64,000 nt of DNA from Jacaranda mimosifolia (Eukaryota > Streptophyta > Magnoliopsida > Lamiales > Bignoniaceae): positions 32,104,260 through 32,168,259 of the forward strand of contig CM032127.1 of the NCBI GenBank assembly GCA_018894105.1, read 5' to 3'. Positions within the stretch are counted from its first letter, which is position 1. Each line of letters opens with the position of its first letter. The notes beneath the pieces were generated by a model. That model did not search any database, was not told where the DNA came from, and saw nothing but the letters and a program-made list of their open reading frames with translations. The position numbers and the translations under genes are program-made. Shown piece by piece: positions 34,556-47,796 of the stretch.

Positions 34556-36798
34556 TGTTGGAATAGTGCCCCACAAGCCAATTAGATTGGCATAGTAAAC
34601 TATTTCACTTATGATACAATCTTGATTGAATAATATTAATAATATGGCTATCTTCATCTTATGCTTATTATATTTACTTCACTGGCATTTGGTTGAAGCG
34701 CTTAGATCACACAAGACTACGGGACTTGGTCATGTATTAGGTGGTGATCATGGAACAAGCTTTACACAGTTGTAATCTTAAATATTCCAAGTCATTGGAT
34801 CTTAAGAGATAAGGCATCGAAGATCCGAATAGACTTGCACTAACAATGCATAGATCCAAGGAGTTGGATATTGCTCAATTCCATAGGCAATCCCATATGA
34901 GATATAGATGCAAGTTAGTGATTGCTTGTTAGTGAACAAGATACTCAAGACCTATCCGGAGAATCCACTAGATAGTTGAAGTGGCAAATCGGTAGTTGCA
35001 ATTTCTCTTTCTTACGCTAATGCATATAATTAGTCCTTTGACATGAGGATCCATGGTAACCTTGTGTTTAGATCCTCATGCTTTGACTCCTCCCTAGTCA
35101 CCTAGTGGGCAGTTCTTGTGGTGGTTGGGCATGAGCTACTTAGACATAGAGGTTTATGAGATCTAAGATGGAATCCAACTCTTGGTCTTTCTAATGGATG
35201 AGTACATCTCTTATGTATTCTATAATGATCAATTCCAAGAAATATTTGGGCAAGGCAGTATAACAATTTGGAAGAGTTTTTCAAAGATGAGGTTATAAAG
35301 TGGAATCAAACATTGGGAATAGAGACATAGTCTCGAGGCTATTAGAGAGCCAACAAACATCTTATCCTACTCTCTTTCAAGAGATAGGATACGATAGGAT
35401 CGTATTTGCATGGTACACGTAGAGCTATAATTGTTCTCCAAGAGCACTCATTTTGGCCAATTAGTTAGGCTCTATAGGCTTGAGGTTGGACATCGGCCAT
35501 GGAGATTGGGTACTCTTCAATTAATTGAGATTATTTAAATTAAGTCGATTAGTTTAAAAAAGTTTAAACTAAAAGGAATATACGATATTCAAAAGTCACA
35601 AGGAGTTGTGAGCCTATGTCCAACAAATGGTAAAACCTATCGAGTCACACACAAAAGCTAATTACATTTCCTAAGTAATGGAGGAACTTTCTAAGTGTTA
35701 GAAAATTCACTCATAGAGACAGATTTAGGTGACCCAAAATTGAGATCAATTTTGGCTTGATTAATTTAATTGTTAAATTGATCAACTAATTTAGGGAGTT
35801 AAATTAGACCAATAATTAAAGAGTTAATTATTTGGTGCCATGTTACCATCAATTGATAAAGTTAACATAAGGAGTTAAGTTAACAAAATCAAGCTTAAAG
35901 AGTTAAGCTTGTTGACTCAAGAGTTAAGTCATCAAGGTTTAATTAAACAAATTAAAGTGTGTAATTTAATTCATGAGAGTAATTTATTTTGAAGGGAGAA
36001 TTCAAATGATAGGATCATTTTAAGTGTGGCATTCAATTAATTTGAAATTAGATTTCAAATGTGATTAAAATGCACATAAATTCAAATTAGATATGAATTT
36101 GCAAACTTGCATGCATTGCAAGCATATTGGCAGTCCTCCCTCTCCCGAGGAAGCATCACACCATCCTTCCTCTATATATAGATATAGAGATGAGGCTGGG
36201 CAGCTAACTAGCAATTCATTCAAGTGGAGAATTTGATTCTCACTTTTTTCCCTATATTTTCAAAGTGTTCACTCATGTGTTGAAATTCATCTCTCTTTTC
36301 TTCTCCAACCACAAAATCATCCATCTCTTTCTCTTCTCTCCTCTCTTTCTCCAGCTAAAAGTGAGGAGTAGTAGGAAATTGGATTGGTGTGAGGATCATT
36401 TTGATAGAGGCAAAACAAATGGTTTGCTAAGCCTTTGGAGATCTACTTACGAGACGAGTTAGTTGGAAATTTTATTCCAAAAGATCCAGGAGGAGTTTTG
36501 GTCTAAAATATTAACAGTAGCTTCAACAAAGAGTCGAGGATTTACTAGAATTTTTTTGGATACTTTTGAAGTCCTTTGGATTGTGCAAAAGTTGCTTTCT
36601 TCCAGTTGTGCCACTGTTTGACAGATTTTGCTTTGAAGAAAGTGTTTTTCAATCTACCTTTGGATTTTTCTAATCAAGATAACTTTCCATCCAAATCTAA
36701 ATCCTATAGCATGTTTAGATCCTTAGTTGCTTGTAAGCACTAGTTTATTTAACCTTTTGAATTTTTATTATTAAATCCTAGTGCCTTACTTGCTTTCA
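34556..36798 (+). repeat. Copia D 5' LTR
   Basis: Begins TGTTGGAATAGTGCCCC and ends CTTTCA two bases before the PBS, 2243 bp, a good reference LTR for the family. It contains the GTTAA-rich repeats (about 35750-35970) and a TATA block at 36172-36188. The long LTR and TGTTGGAA start resemble Angela/BARE-1 elements. Confidence 0.9.
36172..36188 (+). promoter_or_regulatory. LTR TATA block (copy D)
   Basis: CTATATATAGATATAG, conserved at the same place in every LTR here (for example 42234, 59222, 62508) and preceded by a CATCACACC block. It is the likely retrotransposon promoter; the U3/R boundary would lie a few tens of bases downstream. Confidence 0.7.
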
Positions 36799-36800
36799 AG

Positions 36801-36813
36801 TGGTATCGGAGCC
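36801..36813 (+). other. Primer-binding site of copy D
   Basis: TGGTATCGGAGCC, two bases after the LTR. It is complementary, with one change from TGGTATCAGAGC, to the 3' end of plant initiator methionine tRNA, the usual copia primer. Confidence 0.88.
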
Positions 36814-38697
36814 TAATTTATTCTTTGATTTAGCTTTTTTGATTGATTGATTCATGTGACAGATTGATCAAAATCACCAAACTTTTTATACATATGATAG
36901 ATTGTAGTTTTTGGATGATGTTGTGTGTGGCTCCTTGATTGATGAATTGAAAGCATGCTAATATGTGTTTTAAGTGTTGATTCATATGATTAGTATGTTT
37001 TAATTCATAGCTATTAATGTTGAATATTGATGTGGCATTAATTGATGTTATATGTTGATATAGCATGTGTTGATTGGCCTTAAGTTATTTTGGTCATTTT
37101 TGGATCCAATTTGATTGGAGATTGTGATCATACTTTAACTTGTTTTTGAAAGCATGATTGAGCACTTGAAATTCTATTTTTAAAAGGAGTTTTAAATCTG
37201 GAATATCATCTATAATGTATGTTTTAATATTTAGGAGGTGTCCTAATTTTTTGGTTCACAAAAGTTGAGCTAAAATGGACATCACTCCGTGCCGAAGTGA
37301 AAATAGGGCAAGCTACCCGGCCTAGCCTGGCGCTGGCTGAGTAGTGCACCCGACCTTGGCGAGTAGTAGCACTTTTTCATTTGGCATGAGTTTTTGTTAT
37401 TTTTATGCTCCTTTATACGACCAAAAGAGTTTTGGCTCACACATGATAGATGCACAAGTGTTGTGCAAGGCCTCAAAATTATGTTTGACATTTTTGAATG
37501 CTTCTAAAAGTTCATTAAAGTTGATCTTCAAATTATGGCATAATTGTTATGCTTCATCTTGTTTGGCCAATTATTTGTTTATCAGATAAGCATTTAATTG
37601 CTGGAATTACTTTTTAATTCTAGGTTTATTTATTGTTCATTTAATTGTTGAATGAATAATGATTGAATGGGGATGATCATGAGCCTTTAATATTGATTTT
37701 ATTTGTTTCAAGTTGTTGAAAAGGGCTGAATTAAATTTGGGCTTGCATGCCTCATAATTCTATCTTGCAAATGTTATCAGAGTAGATTTACTAGGCGTGA
37801 GGATTTCTTTCTCATGTAAATGTTGAATGGAGAAAAGAAGACCATTGAAGGCATCGGGACTTTTGAAAACCCATGAATGTATAGGGATACATTCATGTAA
37901 CAGCTAGATTTAATCAAACCCCTTAGAATCAACTAAGTGGTGCACCTATGGCTCTAAGTGCTAGGTGCATTTACTTATTTATGCTTTTAGATTCTATTGA
38001 TGTATGAGATGCATGATTAAGATATAGAAAACCTAAATAAGAAGACAATGATGAGATCTTTGCAAGTAAAAACCCTCAACTTGGAATGTCTAACTGCTTT
38101 CCAAATATTAAGTCAAAACGGATACAAATTAAAATGTGTTTTAATTAGTCCTTGCCTTCTACCAACAGTGTATGCCATAACAACGCTACCGATTTTGTGT
38201 GATGGCACAATATTACGGGGGTCACATTTAGGAGAAAAGTTGCGAGAATACAATTAGCATGAGATGCATCTTTGAATCAAGAATGCCCACACATTAGCAC
38301 TCAGTTATGAGGGATGTTGTGGTGCCAATCTTGAATCAAAGTTTGATTGGTAGGTTGGACTTAACACTTAGTAACATAGATGGCACATGGTTATGTGGGT
38401 TTATGTGAAAAGTGAGGCAAAATACGTTAAGAGTTACATGAGATGCAATTAGCAAAAGTTGCTTACCCTCCAATTGCTTGTGGATGGCACTCGATTATGG
38501 GGGCCAGTCCTCGGGATCTTGATTCTCACTTGAAAATTAGATTTCCCGAATTCTTCTAAGGGTGAAGAATTTGATAAAATAGCGGGAGAAAAATATGCTT
38601 AAAAGACCACGAACATGCTTTCAAATATCAAATTTTAATCATATACTTGTACTCTTTCTTCTTCTCTTGTAGATTTTTGAAATCTTCAAAAAGGAAA
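36814..38697 (+). other. Copia D leader (untranslated)
   Basis: No coding potential. The GC-rich variable patch lies at about 37285-37375. At 37937-37945 the left arm GTGGTGCAC of the conserved inverted repeat is intact, but a deletion right after AAGTGC removes the right arm. Confidence 0.8.
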
Positions 38698-40631
38698 ATG
38701 GCTAAAAATCCACTTGCAAGTATTTTAGAAATCGATAAACTACTGGCCTAACTTCCATGATTGGTTAAGGAACCTTAAAATAATTCTTGACTCCAAAATG
38801 AAAACTTATGTACTTGATTAATATCTACCAAACACCTTAGGTGATGATGCTAGCGATAAGGCCCGTGAAGTGTTTACTAAACTTGTGGATAATGATCTAC
38901 AAGTGAGATACCTCATGATGGCTTCCATGAATAATGAGCTTCAAAAGACTCACAAGCATATGGGACATGCAAGTAAGATCTATAAACACCTACAAGAGTT
39001 ATATGGTGTTCAAACAAGACATGAAAGGTTACAGAGCTCTTCAGATCAAAGGTGGTAGAGGGTTAAAGTGGCCATGATCTCTGACTTAAGATGATTGGAC
39101 TCATCGAAAGCTTAGATAACTTAACATGGTCATGGACAATGACCTCTACATGGATTTGATCCTACAGCCGTTGCCCCTTTTGTTCAACCGACTTCTTATG
39201 AACTTTAATATGTCCAAGTAAGAGGTAATGATTAACAAATTAGTGAACATGATGGTGACCGTCAAGTGCTTAGAAAAAGAGGTAAGAGAAAGAAGAATTC
39301 TTCATTGAAAAAGAAGCAACCCTTGAAAAGTTTGGGGGCGTTAAGAAGAAGAAAGGTGATAAGACCAATACAATTTGTTTTTACTATGGCAAAAAAGGGC
39401 ATTGGAAAAAAGATTGCAAGGAATACCTTGGCACCCTTGGGAAGGGTATTTACTTCATTGAAGTGCACTTAACGACTAATTCTCCCTCATGGGTATTTGG
39501 TATTGCATGTGGTTCTCACCTTTGTAATTTGTTACAGGGGATGGAAAGAAGAAAGAATCTACGTGAAGGGGATATGATCCTCCGCATCAGAAATGGAGCA
39601 AGAGTTGCTGCCACGGTCTAAGGTGTAGTAAAGTTAGACTTGGGGAATGCTTGTATTGTCTTAAATCCTTATTATTATGTACCTCAACTTGTTAAGAACA
39701 TTCTTTCAATACCTACTCTTGATAGTGAAGGATTTGATTTTTCTATATCGAATGGTGTATTGAAAGCATTAAAGAATGGTTCTTTAATTACACAAGGTAC
39801 ATTGAATAATGGATTATACATACTAGATTTCCAACCTTCACTAATGCATATTCAATCAAGTAAAAGAAAATTAGATAACCAAGAAGATGCCATTCTTTAG
39901 CATGCAAAACTTGGTCATATTTATAAAAATAGGATGAACAAGTTAGAAGCTCTCAAAATACTAAATGTTAGTGGCATCGAGGAACTTCCTTCTTGTGAAT
40001 CTTGTTCAAAGGGAAAAATGACCAAGGCTCCTTTTGTAGGGCAAACGGAGCGAACCACAAGTCCTTTAGATTTGACCTATACTTTGTGGCCCACTAAGAG
40101 TTAGTGCGAGAGGTGGCTATTCCTACTTCATCATTTTTACTGATGATTATAGTCAGTTCGGGCATATGTATCTTATGAAATACAAATCTGAAGCCTTTGA
40201 ATAATTCAAGAAGTATAGGAATGAAGTGGGGGAGAATACTTAAGTACTGAGTTCTTGGATTATCTAAAAGAGAATGGGATTCTCTCACAATGGACTCCAT
40301 TTAGCACATCCTAACATAATGGAGTAGCTGAAAGGAGAAACTATACTTTTTCAGACATGGTACATTCCATGATGAGATTTTTTGATGTACCCATCTCCTT
40401 TGTGGGGATTCACTTTACAAACAGCGGCGATGCTACTAAATGTAGTACCATCAAAGTCGGTGCCAAAAATAATGCATGTGATGTGGAATGGCAAAGCACC
40501 CTCTTACAAATACCTTGAGGTTTGGAGGTCTCCTACCTACTTGAGACGGACAGTAGGAGATAAGTTAGATAATAGATCTACCTTGTGCAAGTTTGTGGGA
40601 TACCCAAGAGAGTTTTTGGGTTATCACTTCT
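38698..40631 (+). pseudogene. Copia D gag-pol (gag to integrase), degraded and cut
   Basis: Gag starts with ATG at 38698 (MAKNPLASILE) but shifts frame within about 20 codons. Later pieces show the zinc-knuckle region (near 39375, FYYGKKGHWKKDC, with its second Cys changed to Tyr), protease (VFGIACGSHLCN, catalytic Asp changed to Gly), and a long open stretch 39640-39900 (LKNGSLITQGTLNNGLYIL). GAG-pre-integrase shows HAKLGHIYKNRMNK. Integrase at 40260-40631 includes STEFLDYLKENGILSQW, NGVAERRN and VGYPREFLGYHF, where copy B inserts. Confidence 0.82.
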
Positions 40632-42861
40632 TGTTGTAATAGTACCCCGCAAGCTAATTTGATGGCCCTCGTAAACTATTTTCTTGTAAAAAAATCTTGA
40701 TTGAATGATATTTATTATATGACTATCTTCATCTTATGCTCATTATTTGCTTCACTAGCATTCGGATGAAGCCTTTAGATCACATTAGACTATAGGACTT
40801 GATCATGCATTGGTTGGTGATAATAGAATAAGTCTTACAAGATTGTGATCTTAAATCTTTCAAGTCATAGGATCTTAAAGACAGAACATCTAAAATCCAG
40901 ATAGACTTGCACTAACGATGCATAAATCTAAGGGTTGGATCTTGCTTCGTTATATGAGCAATCCTATATGAGATATGGATGCATGTTAGTGGGTACTTGT
41001 TACAAAACAAAGTAGTGAAGGCCTACCAAGAGAATCCACTAGATAGCCATAGTAGTAAGTCAGTAGTGGTAAGTTCTCCAGCTTACGTTAGTGCATTTTA
41101 TTGGTCCTTTGACCTGAATATCTAAGGCAACCTTATTTTGGTCCTCATGCTTTAAATCTTCCTTGGTCATTTAGCAGGCCACTTGGGTTAAGATTGGGCA
41201 TGAGCTACCAGGCATGGAGGTTTGTGACATCCAAGATGAAATCCAACTCCTCGTTTTTGTGAAGAGCGAGGGCATGTCCTATGCATTCTATAATGATCGA
41301 TTCTAAGAAATTCTTGTGCAAAGTGATGTGACAATATGGAAAGATATTTCCGAAGATGAGGTCACCAAGGGAATTGAACACTGAGAATAGAAGCATAGTA
41401 TTGAGGCTATTAGGGAGCCGATTAGTATCTTGCCCTAGGCCTCTTTCGGGAGATAGGAGACGAAAGGATCATATTTGCATGGTGTGCATTTTACTAGAAT
41501 GGTTATTTAAGAGCTTTAATTTTGGCCAATTAGATGGGCTCCATAGGCTTGAGGTTGGACATCAACCATGGAGATTGGATACTATTTAATTAATGAGATT
41601 AATTAAATTGAGTCGCTTAGTTTAAAGGAGTTTAAACTAATATGAATATTTGATATTCCATAAGTCACAAGTATTTGTGAGCCCATGTCCAATGAATGGT
41701 AGAACCTAATGGGTCACACATAAAAGCCAATAGCATGACCTATTGAAAAGGGAGAATTTTCTAAAAGTTAGAAAATTCATTACTGAATTTGGAGGAGGCG
41801 AAAATTGGAGTTATTTTTGGCTTGATCAATTTAAGAGTTGAATTGATCAATTTAATTCAAGACTTAAATTATGATCAATTAATTAAGAGTTAATTAATTG
41901 ATGCCACATGACTATCAATAAGTCAAATTAATTTAAGAGTTAAATTAATTTTAACTAGCTTAAGAGTTAAGTACTTTGACTTAAGAGTTAAGCCAATGCA
42001 TTATTAATTAAATTAAAGTATTTAATTTAATTAAATTAGAGAGTTATATTTGGTGAATATTATTTAATGAAGGGATTCATTTAATATGAAATTAGAATTC
42101 GTTTGTAAGACATTTCCTGAGATGAAATGCAAATTCCAAATGACATTCAAATTCACATTAACACTAATTGTTAGTAGCCACCTTGGCATAGACACTTGGC
42201 ACCCTCTCCTTGAGGATGGTGTGTGACCCACTCCTATATATAGATATAGGAGAAGAAGGAGCTTCCACATGCTAGATTGATTGGTAGGTGTCTATTATTC
42301 TCCCAACAATTTAGATAGTAGCCATCTAATTGTTCGCATCACCATTATTCTCTCCAACCTCCTTCATCCTCCACCTACATTTCCAAGCCTTCTCTCCTCC
42401 TTTATCTACAAATATCTTTATCCATTTTATATAGAATAGGTCCTTTTATGGGGTGTGGACTATGTCATTAAAGGCCAACCATTTGGTTGCTATTGCTCTT
42501 GTTTGAGACAGTTTCTAGTAACCACTTCGATCGAATTCTAAGAGGCCTTTTGATGTTTTGTTTTGGCTGATTTTTGGAGTGTTGTATCCTTAGGGTGTGA
42601 TGACATTCTAGTAAAATTTTTAGCTAATAAATAGGAGTCCAACTAAGGGAAAAATGGTGGTGGTTCTGTTGCGCTAGTGAGAAGCTTCTTCAACTGTTGA
42701 AGAGAGTTTTTCTTGCTCCTTGAATTTTCTATTATCATCAAGGTATTTACCTTCTATAAATCTGATTTTATACATGTATTGATCCCTAGGGATGTGTGTG
42801 GGCTAGTTAGATTCATGGTTTTTGAAAATATTTGGATCCTACTGCCATACATACCTACAAA

Positions 42862-42874
42862 TGGTATTGGAGCT
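42862..42874 (+). other. Primer-binding site of copy B
   Basis: TGGTATTGGAGCT, a decayed form of TGGTATCGGAGCC, directly after the 5' LTR. Confidence 0.75.
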
Positions 42875-44812
42875 ATATTCGTGCATGGATTTGGGTTTTG
42901 CTTGGCTTGGGTGATTGGTTCTTGTGAAGAATTGATCAACATCAATATGTACTCAATCTATATAATGGGTTGGGGTGTATGGATAATCTTATTTGTGGCT
43001 CCTTGATTAACAGATTAAATCATGTTATTATGTGTTTTAAATGTTAAATCATGTGATGAGTATGTTTTAATTTATTTTGTCTAATGTTGAATTTGGATTT
43101 GGCATTGGTGGGTGTTATATGTTGATATATCATGTTGTCAATGGCCTCAAGTTGTTTTGGTCATTTTTGGGTCCAATGAGATTGGATATATTTGTAGATT
43201 TTTGAAGAATATGATTCTTGCTTAAACTTGTTTTTCAATCATCTTTGGGCACTTGATATTTCAGTTTTAAAAGGTGTTTTAATTTGAAATTTTCACTATG
43301 TTGTGTGTTTTGATATTTAGAAGTTGTTCTAAAAGTCTTAGTGCACAAAAGTTGAGCCAAAAATGGCTTGACTTGGCTGTGACCCCAGAATAGAGGACTT
43401 GCCAGCATTTGGCAGCCCACAGTAAGGCAGTGGTTGAGATCTACTACTCAGCAGTGTGCAAGCCTCGACCAACAGCCCCTAGATGAGTTTGGGATGAGTT
43501 TTGAGCTTTCATTTTTGTTCTTTCAGTAAGCAAACTTATTTTGAAGTACACACATTAGTTGCACAAATGTTGTGCAAGTTCTCAAAATTGTGTTGGACAC
43601 TTTTTATTGCTTTTAAAACTTGTTAAAGTTGATCTCCAATTGCGGCAAAAATATTTTGCGTGAGTGTTTTGCTTGTTTTTGCATGACCAATTATTTGTTA
43701 ATTTGATTAGCATTTAATTGATAGAATTGAATGTCAATTCTTGATTTATTTGTTGTTCATTTAAATGTTGAATGGATGATGAATGAATGGGGATGATCAT
43801 GAGCCTTTAATATTGATTTTATTTGTTTCAAGTTATTGAAAAGGGTTGTATTAAATTGGGGCTTGCATGCCTCTTTTATTTCTTTCTTGTAAATGTTATG
43901 AGAGTAGAATAACTAAGAGTGAGGTGTTCCTTCTCATGTAGATGTTATAAGGAGCAAAGAAAACTGTTGGAGGCATGACAACCCATGAATGTATGAGATA
44001 CACTCATTTAATAGCTAGATTTAATCAACCCACTTAAAAATCAACTAAGTGGTCACCTATGGCTCTAAGTGCCGCAGTTGGTGGGCTTATGGTCATCCCA
44101 TCCTAGGAGCATGCGAGGCGCATTTACTTATTCATTCTTTTCATATCCTATTGATGTATGAGATGCATGATTAGGATATAGAGAACCTAAATAAGAAGAT
44201 AAAATGATGAGATCTTTGCAAGCAAAAGCCTTCCACTTAGAATGTTTAACTGCTTTCAAATATCAAATCAAAACGGATACAAGTTAAAAGAGTCTAATTA
44301 ATACATGCCTACTACCAATAGTATGTGGTATGACGACAGTACCATTATTTGTGTGATGTCTCACGAGTCATGGGGCACACTTATTGTGGAAAGCTGGTGA
44401 TCATATACTTAGCATTAGATGCACTTTGATTTGAGAATGCCCATGTATTGGCACACGAGTTGTGAGATGTCGTGGGACCATCTCGAGTTGAAGATTGGTC
44501 GGTAGGTACGACTTGACACCTAGTAATGTGGATGTCTCATAAGTCGTGTGTCAACATGAAAAGTGAGGCAAAATATATCAAGAGTTGTATGAAAAGCAAT
44601 TAGCAAAAGTTACTTACCTTCGAATCCTTAGGATCTTGATTCTTACTAGGAAATGAGATTTCTCGAATTCTTCTAGGGTGTCAAGGATTTGATAAAATAG
44701 TGGGAGAAAAACATGCTTGAAAGACCATGAATATGTTTTTAATATCAATTTTCAATCGCATACTTATACTATTTTTTACCTCTTGTAGATTTTTGAAATT
44801 TTCAAAAACAAA
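42875..44812 (+). other. Copia B leader (untranslated)
   Basis: Noncoding leader with a variable GC-richer patch (about 43385-43490), a decayed form of the GTGGTGCAC inverted repeat (44049-44078) and CTCACGAGTCATGG/CACGAGTTGTG-type repeats (about 44360-44550). Confidence 0.75.
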
Positions 44813-45524
44813 AAGGCTAAAAATCTACTCGCAAGTATTTTAGAAGCTAATAAGCTAACCGAGTCAAACTTCTACGATCGGTTAAAAAACCTTAAGATAA
44901 TTCTTAACTCCGATAAGAGGACTTATGTCCTAGATCAAAGTCCTATAGACATACTGGGTGATGACGCCACCAATGAGGATCTTGAAAGGTTCATGAAATT
45001 TGTAGATGATGATCCACAATTTAGATGCCTCATGTCAGCTTCCATGACCAATCACGAGCATATGGAACATGCTAGAGAGATATACTTGCACCTACAAGAG
45101 TTTTATAGTGTAAAAACTTGACACAAAAGGTTCGCTTTGTTTAGGAAGCTCTTCAGGTCAAGGATGAGTGATGAGACAAGTATCTATGATCATGGGCTCA
45201 AGATGATTGGACTTATCGAGAAGCTTGGACAACTTTACGTGATTATGGACAATGACCTCTATGTGGATTTGATCCTCCAGTCATTATTCCCATCATTTGA
45301 TCAATTCATTATGAAGTTTAATATGTCTAAGGAAAAAGTTATGATTGATGAATTAGTGAACATGCTTATGACCACTAAGGTGACTATGAAAAAGGAGAAG
45401 CCCCTTATGCTAGCTTCTTCCTCCAAGTTGAAAGGCCTTATGGGCCCTAGAAGGAAAGCAAGAGGAAGAACAACTCTTCTTCAAAAGGGAACCAACTGTG
45501 AAATATTCCGGGATAGGTTAAGAA
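44813..45524 (+). pseudogene. Copia B gag, N-terminal part
   Basis: The start codon is lost (AAG at 44813) before AKNLLASILEANKLT. The gag core is recognisable (YDRLKNLKIILNSDKRTYVL, then SIYDHGLKMIGLIEKLGQL, LILQSLFPSFDQFIMKFNMS). An open stretch at 45137-45524 ends in the basic linker, where copy C's LTR begins. In the intact element gag forms the particle shell and binds RNA. Confidence 0.82.
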
Positions 45525-47126
45525 TGCTAGAATATTGCCTGGCAAGCTAATTAGATTGGCCTTGTATAAGCTATTACCTTGTAAAACAATCTTGATTGAA
45601 TGATATTCTTTATATGGCCATCTTCATCTTATGCTCTTTATTAGTTCTCCTCTATTTGGATAAAGCCCTAGATCACTCATGACTACAGGACTTGGTTTGA
45701 TGACTGTGGAATAAGGCTCACACGGTCGTAATCTTAAATCTTCCAAGTCGTAGGATCTTATGAGATGGGGCATCTAGGATCCAGATAGACTTACACTGAC
45801 GAAATATAAATCCAAGTGTTGGATATTACTCGGTTCCATAAGCAAGCATATGAGATATGGGTGCATTTTAGTGGATGCTTATTAGAGAACAAGACACTGA
45901 AGGCCCACCGGAGATCCCACTACATAGCCGTAGTGGCAAGTCGGTAGTGGCAAGTTCTCCAGCTTACGCTAGTGCATATTATAAGTCCTCTGACCTAAGG
46001 ATCCATGGTAACCTTGTGTCTGGTCCTCATGCTTTGACTCTTCCATGACCACTTAGTAGATCTTTTGGGTTGAGATTAGGTATGAGCTACTTGGCATGGA
46101 GGTTTGTGAGATCCAAGATGGAATCTGACTCCTCACTTTTGTGAAGGACGAGTGTATCTCCTATGTGTTCTATAATGATCGATTTTAAGAAATCTTTGCG
46201 CAAGGTAGTGTGACAATTTGGAAAAAGAGTTTTTCAAAGATGAGATCACATAAGGGAATCAAACATTGAGAATAGAAACATAGCACCGAGGTTGTTAGGG
46301 AGCCGACAAATATCTTGCCTTAGGCCTCTTTCGGGGGATAGGAGATAGAAGGACCCTATTTGCATGATAAGTGCAGAGCTATAATAGTTCTCCAAAATAT
46401 TCATTTCGGCCAATTAGTTGGGCTCCATGGGCTTGAGGTTGGACATCAACTATGGAGATTGGGTACTCTTAAATTAATGGATTAATTGAATCGAGTTGAT
46501 TATTTTAAAAGTGTTTTAAACTAAAAGTAATATTTGATATTCAAGAGTCATAAGGAGTTGTGAGCCCATGTCCAACGAATGTTAGAGCATATTGGGTCAC
46601 ACAAAAAAGCCATTTAGCTTCCTTTTTGATGGAGAAGAGATTTTCTAAGTGTTAGAAAATTATTTCTTATTGGCCCGATTTTAAGGTACCAATTTTGAAG
46701 GTCAATTTTGGCTTGATTAATTTAAGTGTTAAATTAATCAATTAATTTAAGGAGTTAAATTAGACCAATAATTAAGGAGTTAATTATTTGGTGCCAACAT
46801 GACCATCAATTGGTCAAGTTAAGTTAAAGAGTTAAGTTAACAAAATTCAAGCTTAAGAGTTGAGCTTGTTTGACTTAAAAGTTAAGTCAAAGGTTAATTA
46901 ATTAAATTAAAGTGTTTGATTTAATTAATGGAAATAACACATTTTGGAGGGTCATTTGAATTTGCATTTTAATTAACTTAAAATTAGATTTCAAATGTAA
47001 TTAAAATGCAAGTGAAATTCAAATTAGATTTGAATTTGCATTTGCCACCTTGGCAAAATACAAGTTGGCCATCCTTTCTCCTCATAGGAGGTCTGATTCC
47101 ACCTTGGCATCACACCATTTAGCCTT

Positions 47127-47174
<48 letters not shown>

Positions 47175-47781
47175 AGGGCTGGTTATTATGTCAAAAAGGT
47201 GTGAAGAATTAGATTTTCCACCATTCCTTGCAAAATCCTTGCAAGCGTTGTATTCATGTGTTGAAAGCTTTGCTCCTTTCTTCTTCTTCCCTGCCAAAAA
47301 TGGGCCTCCACCATAGCTTATCTATGGCCTTATTCCAACTTATAGGGTAGAGATTTTGAAAGATCTATTTGGTGTGTGGATTATATCAATAGAGGCAAAC
47401 AAGTGAGTTTGCTACGGTTTGAGGATCCAATTGCATAGAGTCCGATTTGGCGATTTTCTCCAGGGAGATCCAGAAAGTTCTTTGGTCTGAAAATTTCACT
47501 GAGAGTTCCCCAAGGTGTTGGGTAGCTCCAATAATTTTTTTCGTGATTTTTGGAGGTGATTTGATGGTGGTAAAAATTGCTCCACTCTTGCTGCGTATTT
47601 TCTAGCAGTTTCTAGATTAGTGAAAGGTTCACCTCATTCTCCTTGGATTTTGCAATTTAAAGGTAACACACTATCCAAATCTAAATATTAGGCATGATTT
47701 GATCTTAGTTAGCATGTAAGCACTAGTTTATTAAGCTTTTGAAGTTTTTATAATTGGATCCTACTACGTTACTAGCTTTCA
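45525..47781 (+). repeat. Copia C 5' LTR
   Basis: Starts TGCTAGAATATTGCC (a mutated TGTTGGAATAGTGCC) and ends CTTTCA, 2257 bp. TATA block at 47126-47139 runs straight into a GA repeat expansion. The GTTAA-rich repeats lie at about 46690-46930. Confidence 0.9.
47138..47177. repeat. (GA)n expansion next to the LTR TATA block
   Basis: About 40 bp of GA/AG dinucleotides directly after TATATATATAGA. Other LTRs have only a few GA units here (the 3' LTR of the same copy has ATAGAGAGAGAGGG), so the repeat grew after insertion of copy C or in its lineage. Confidence 0.9.
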
Positions 47782-47783
47782 AG

Positions 47784-47796
47784 TGGTATCGGAGCC
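47784..47796 (+). other. Primer-binding site of copy C
   Basis: TGGTATCGGAGCC, identical to that of copy D, two bases after the 5' LTR. Confidence 0.88.

Larger units (their letters stand above)
34556..40631 (+). mobile_element. Copia copy D (5' LTR to integrase; interrupted by copy B)
   Basis: A full 5' LTR (34556-36798) is followed by PBS, leader (36814-38697) and gag-pol to 40631, where the LTR of copy B begins inside integrase, just after GYHF. The remainder of D, and its 3' LTR, must lie beyond the right edge. It inserted into the leader of copy E. Confidence 0.88.
40632..45524 (+). mobile_element. Copia copy B, left part (5' LTR, leader, gag)
   Basis: LTR 40632-42859 (start TGTTGTAATAGTACC, end CCTACA), PBS at 42862, leader to 44812 and gag to 45524, where copy C inserts; B resumes at 63135 and runs off the window. 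Left target site CTTCT at 40627-40631 in copy D's integrase. LTR TATA block at 42234-42250. Confidence 0.88.
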
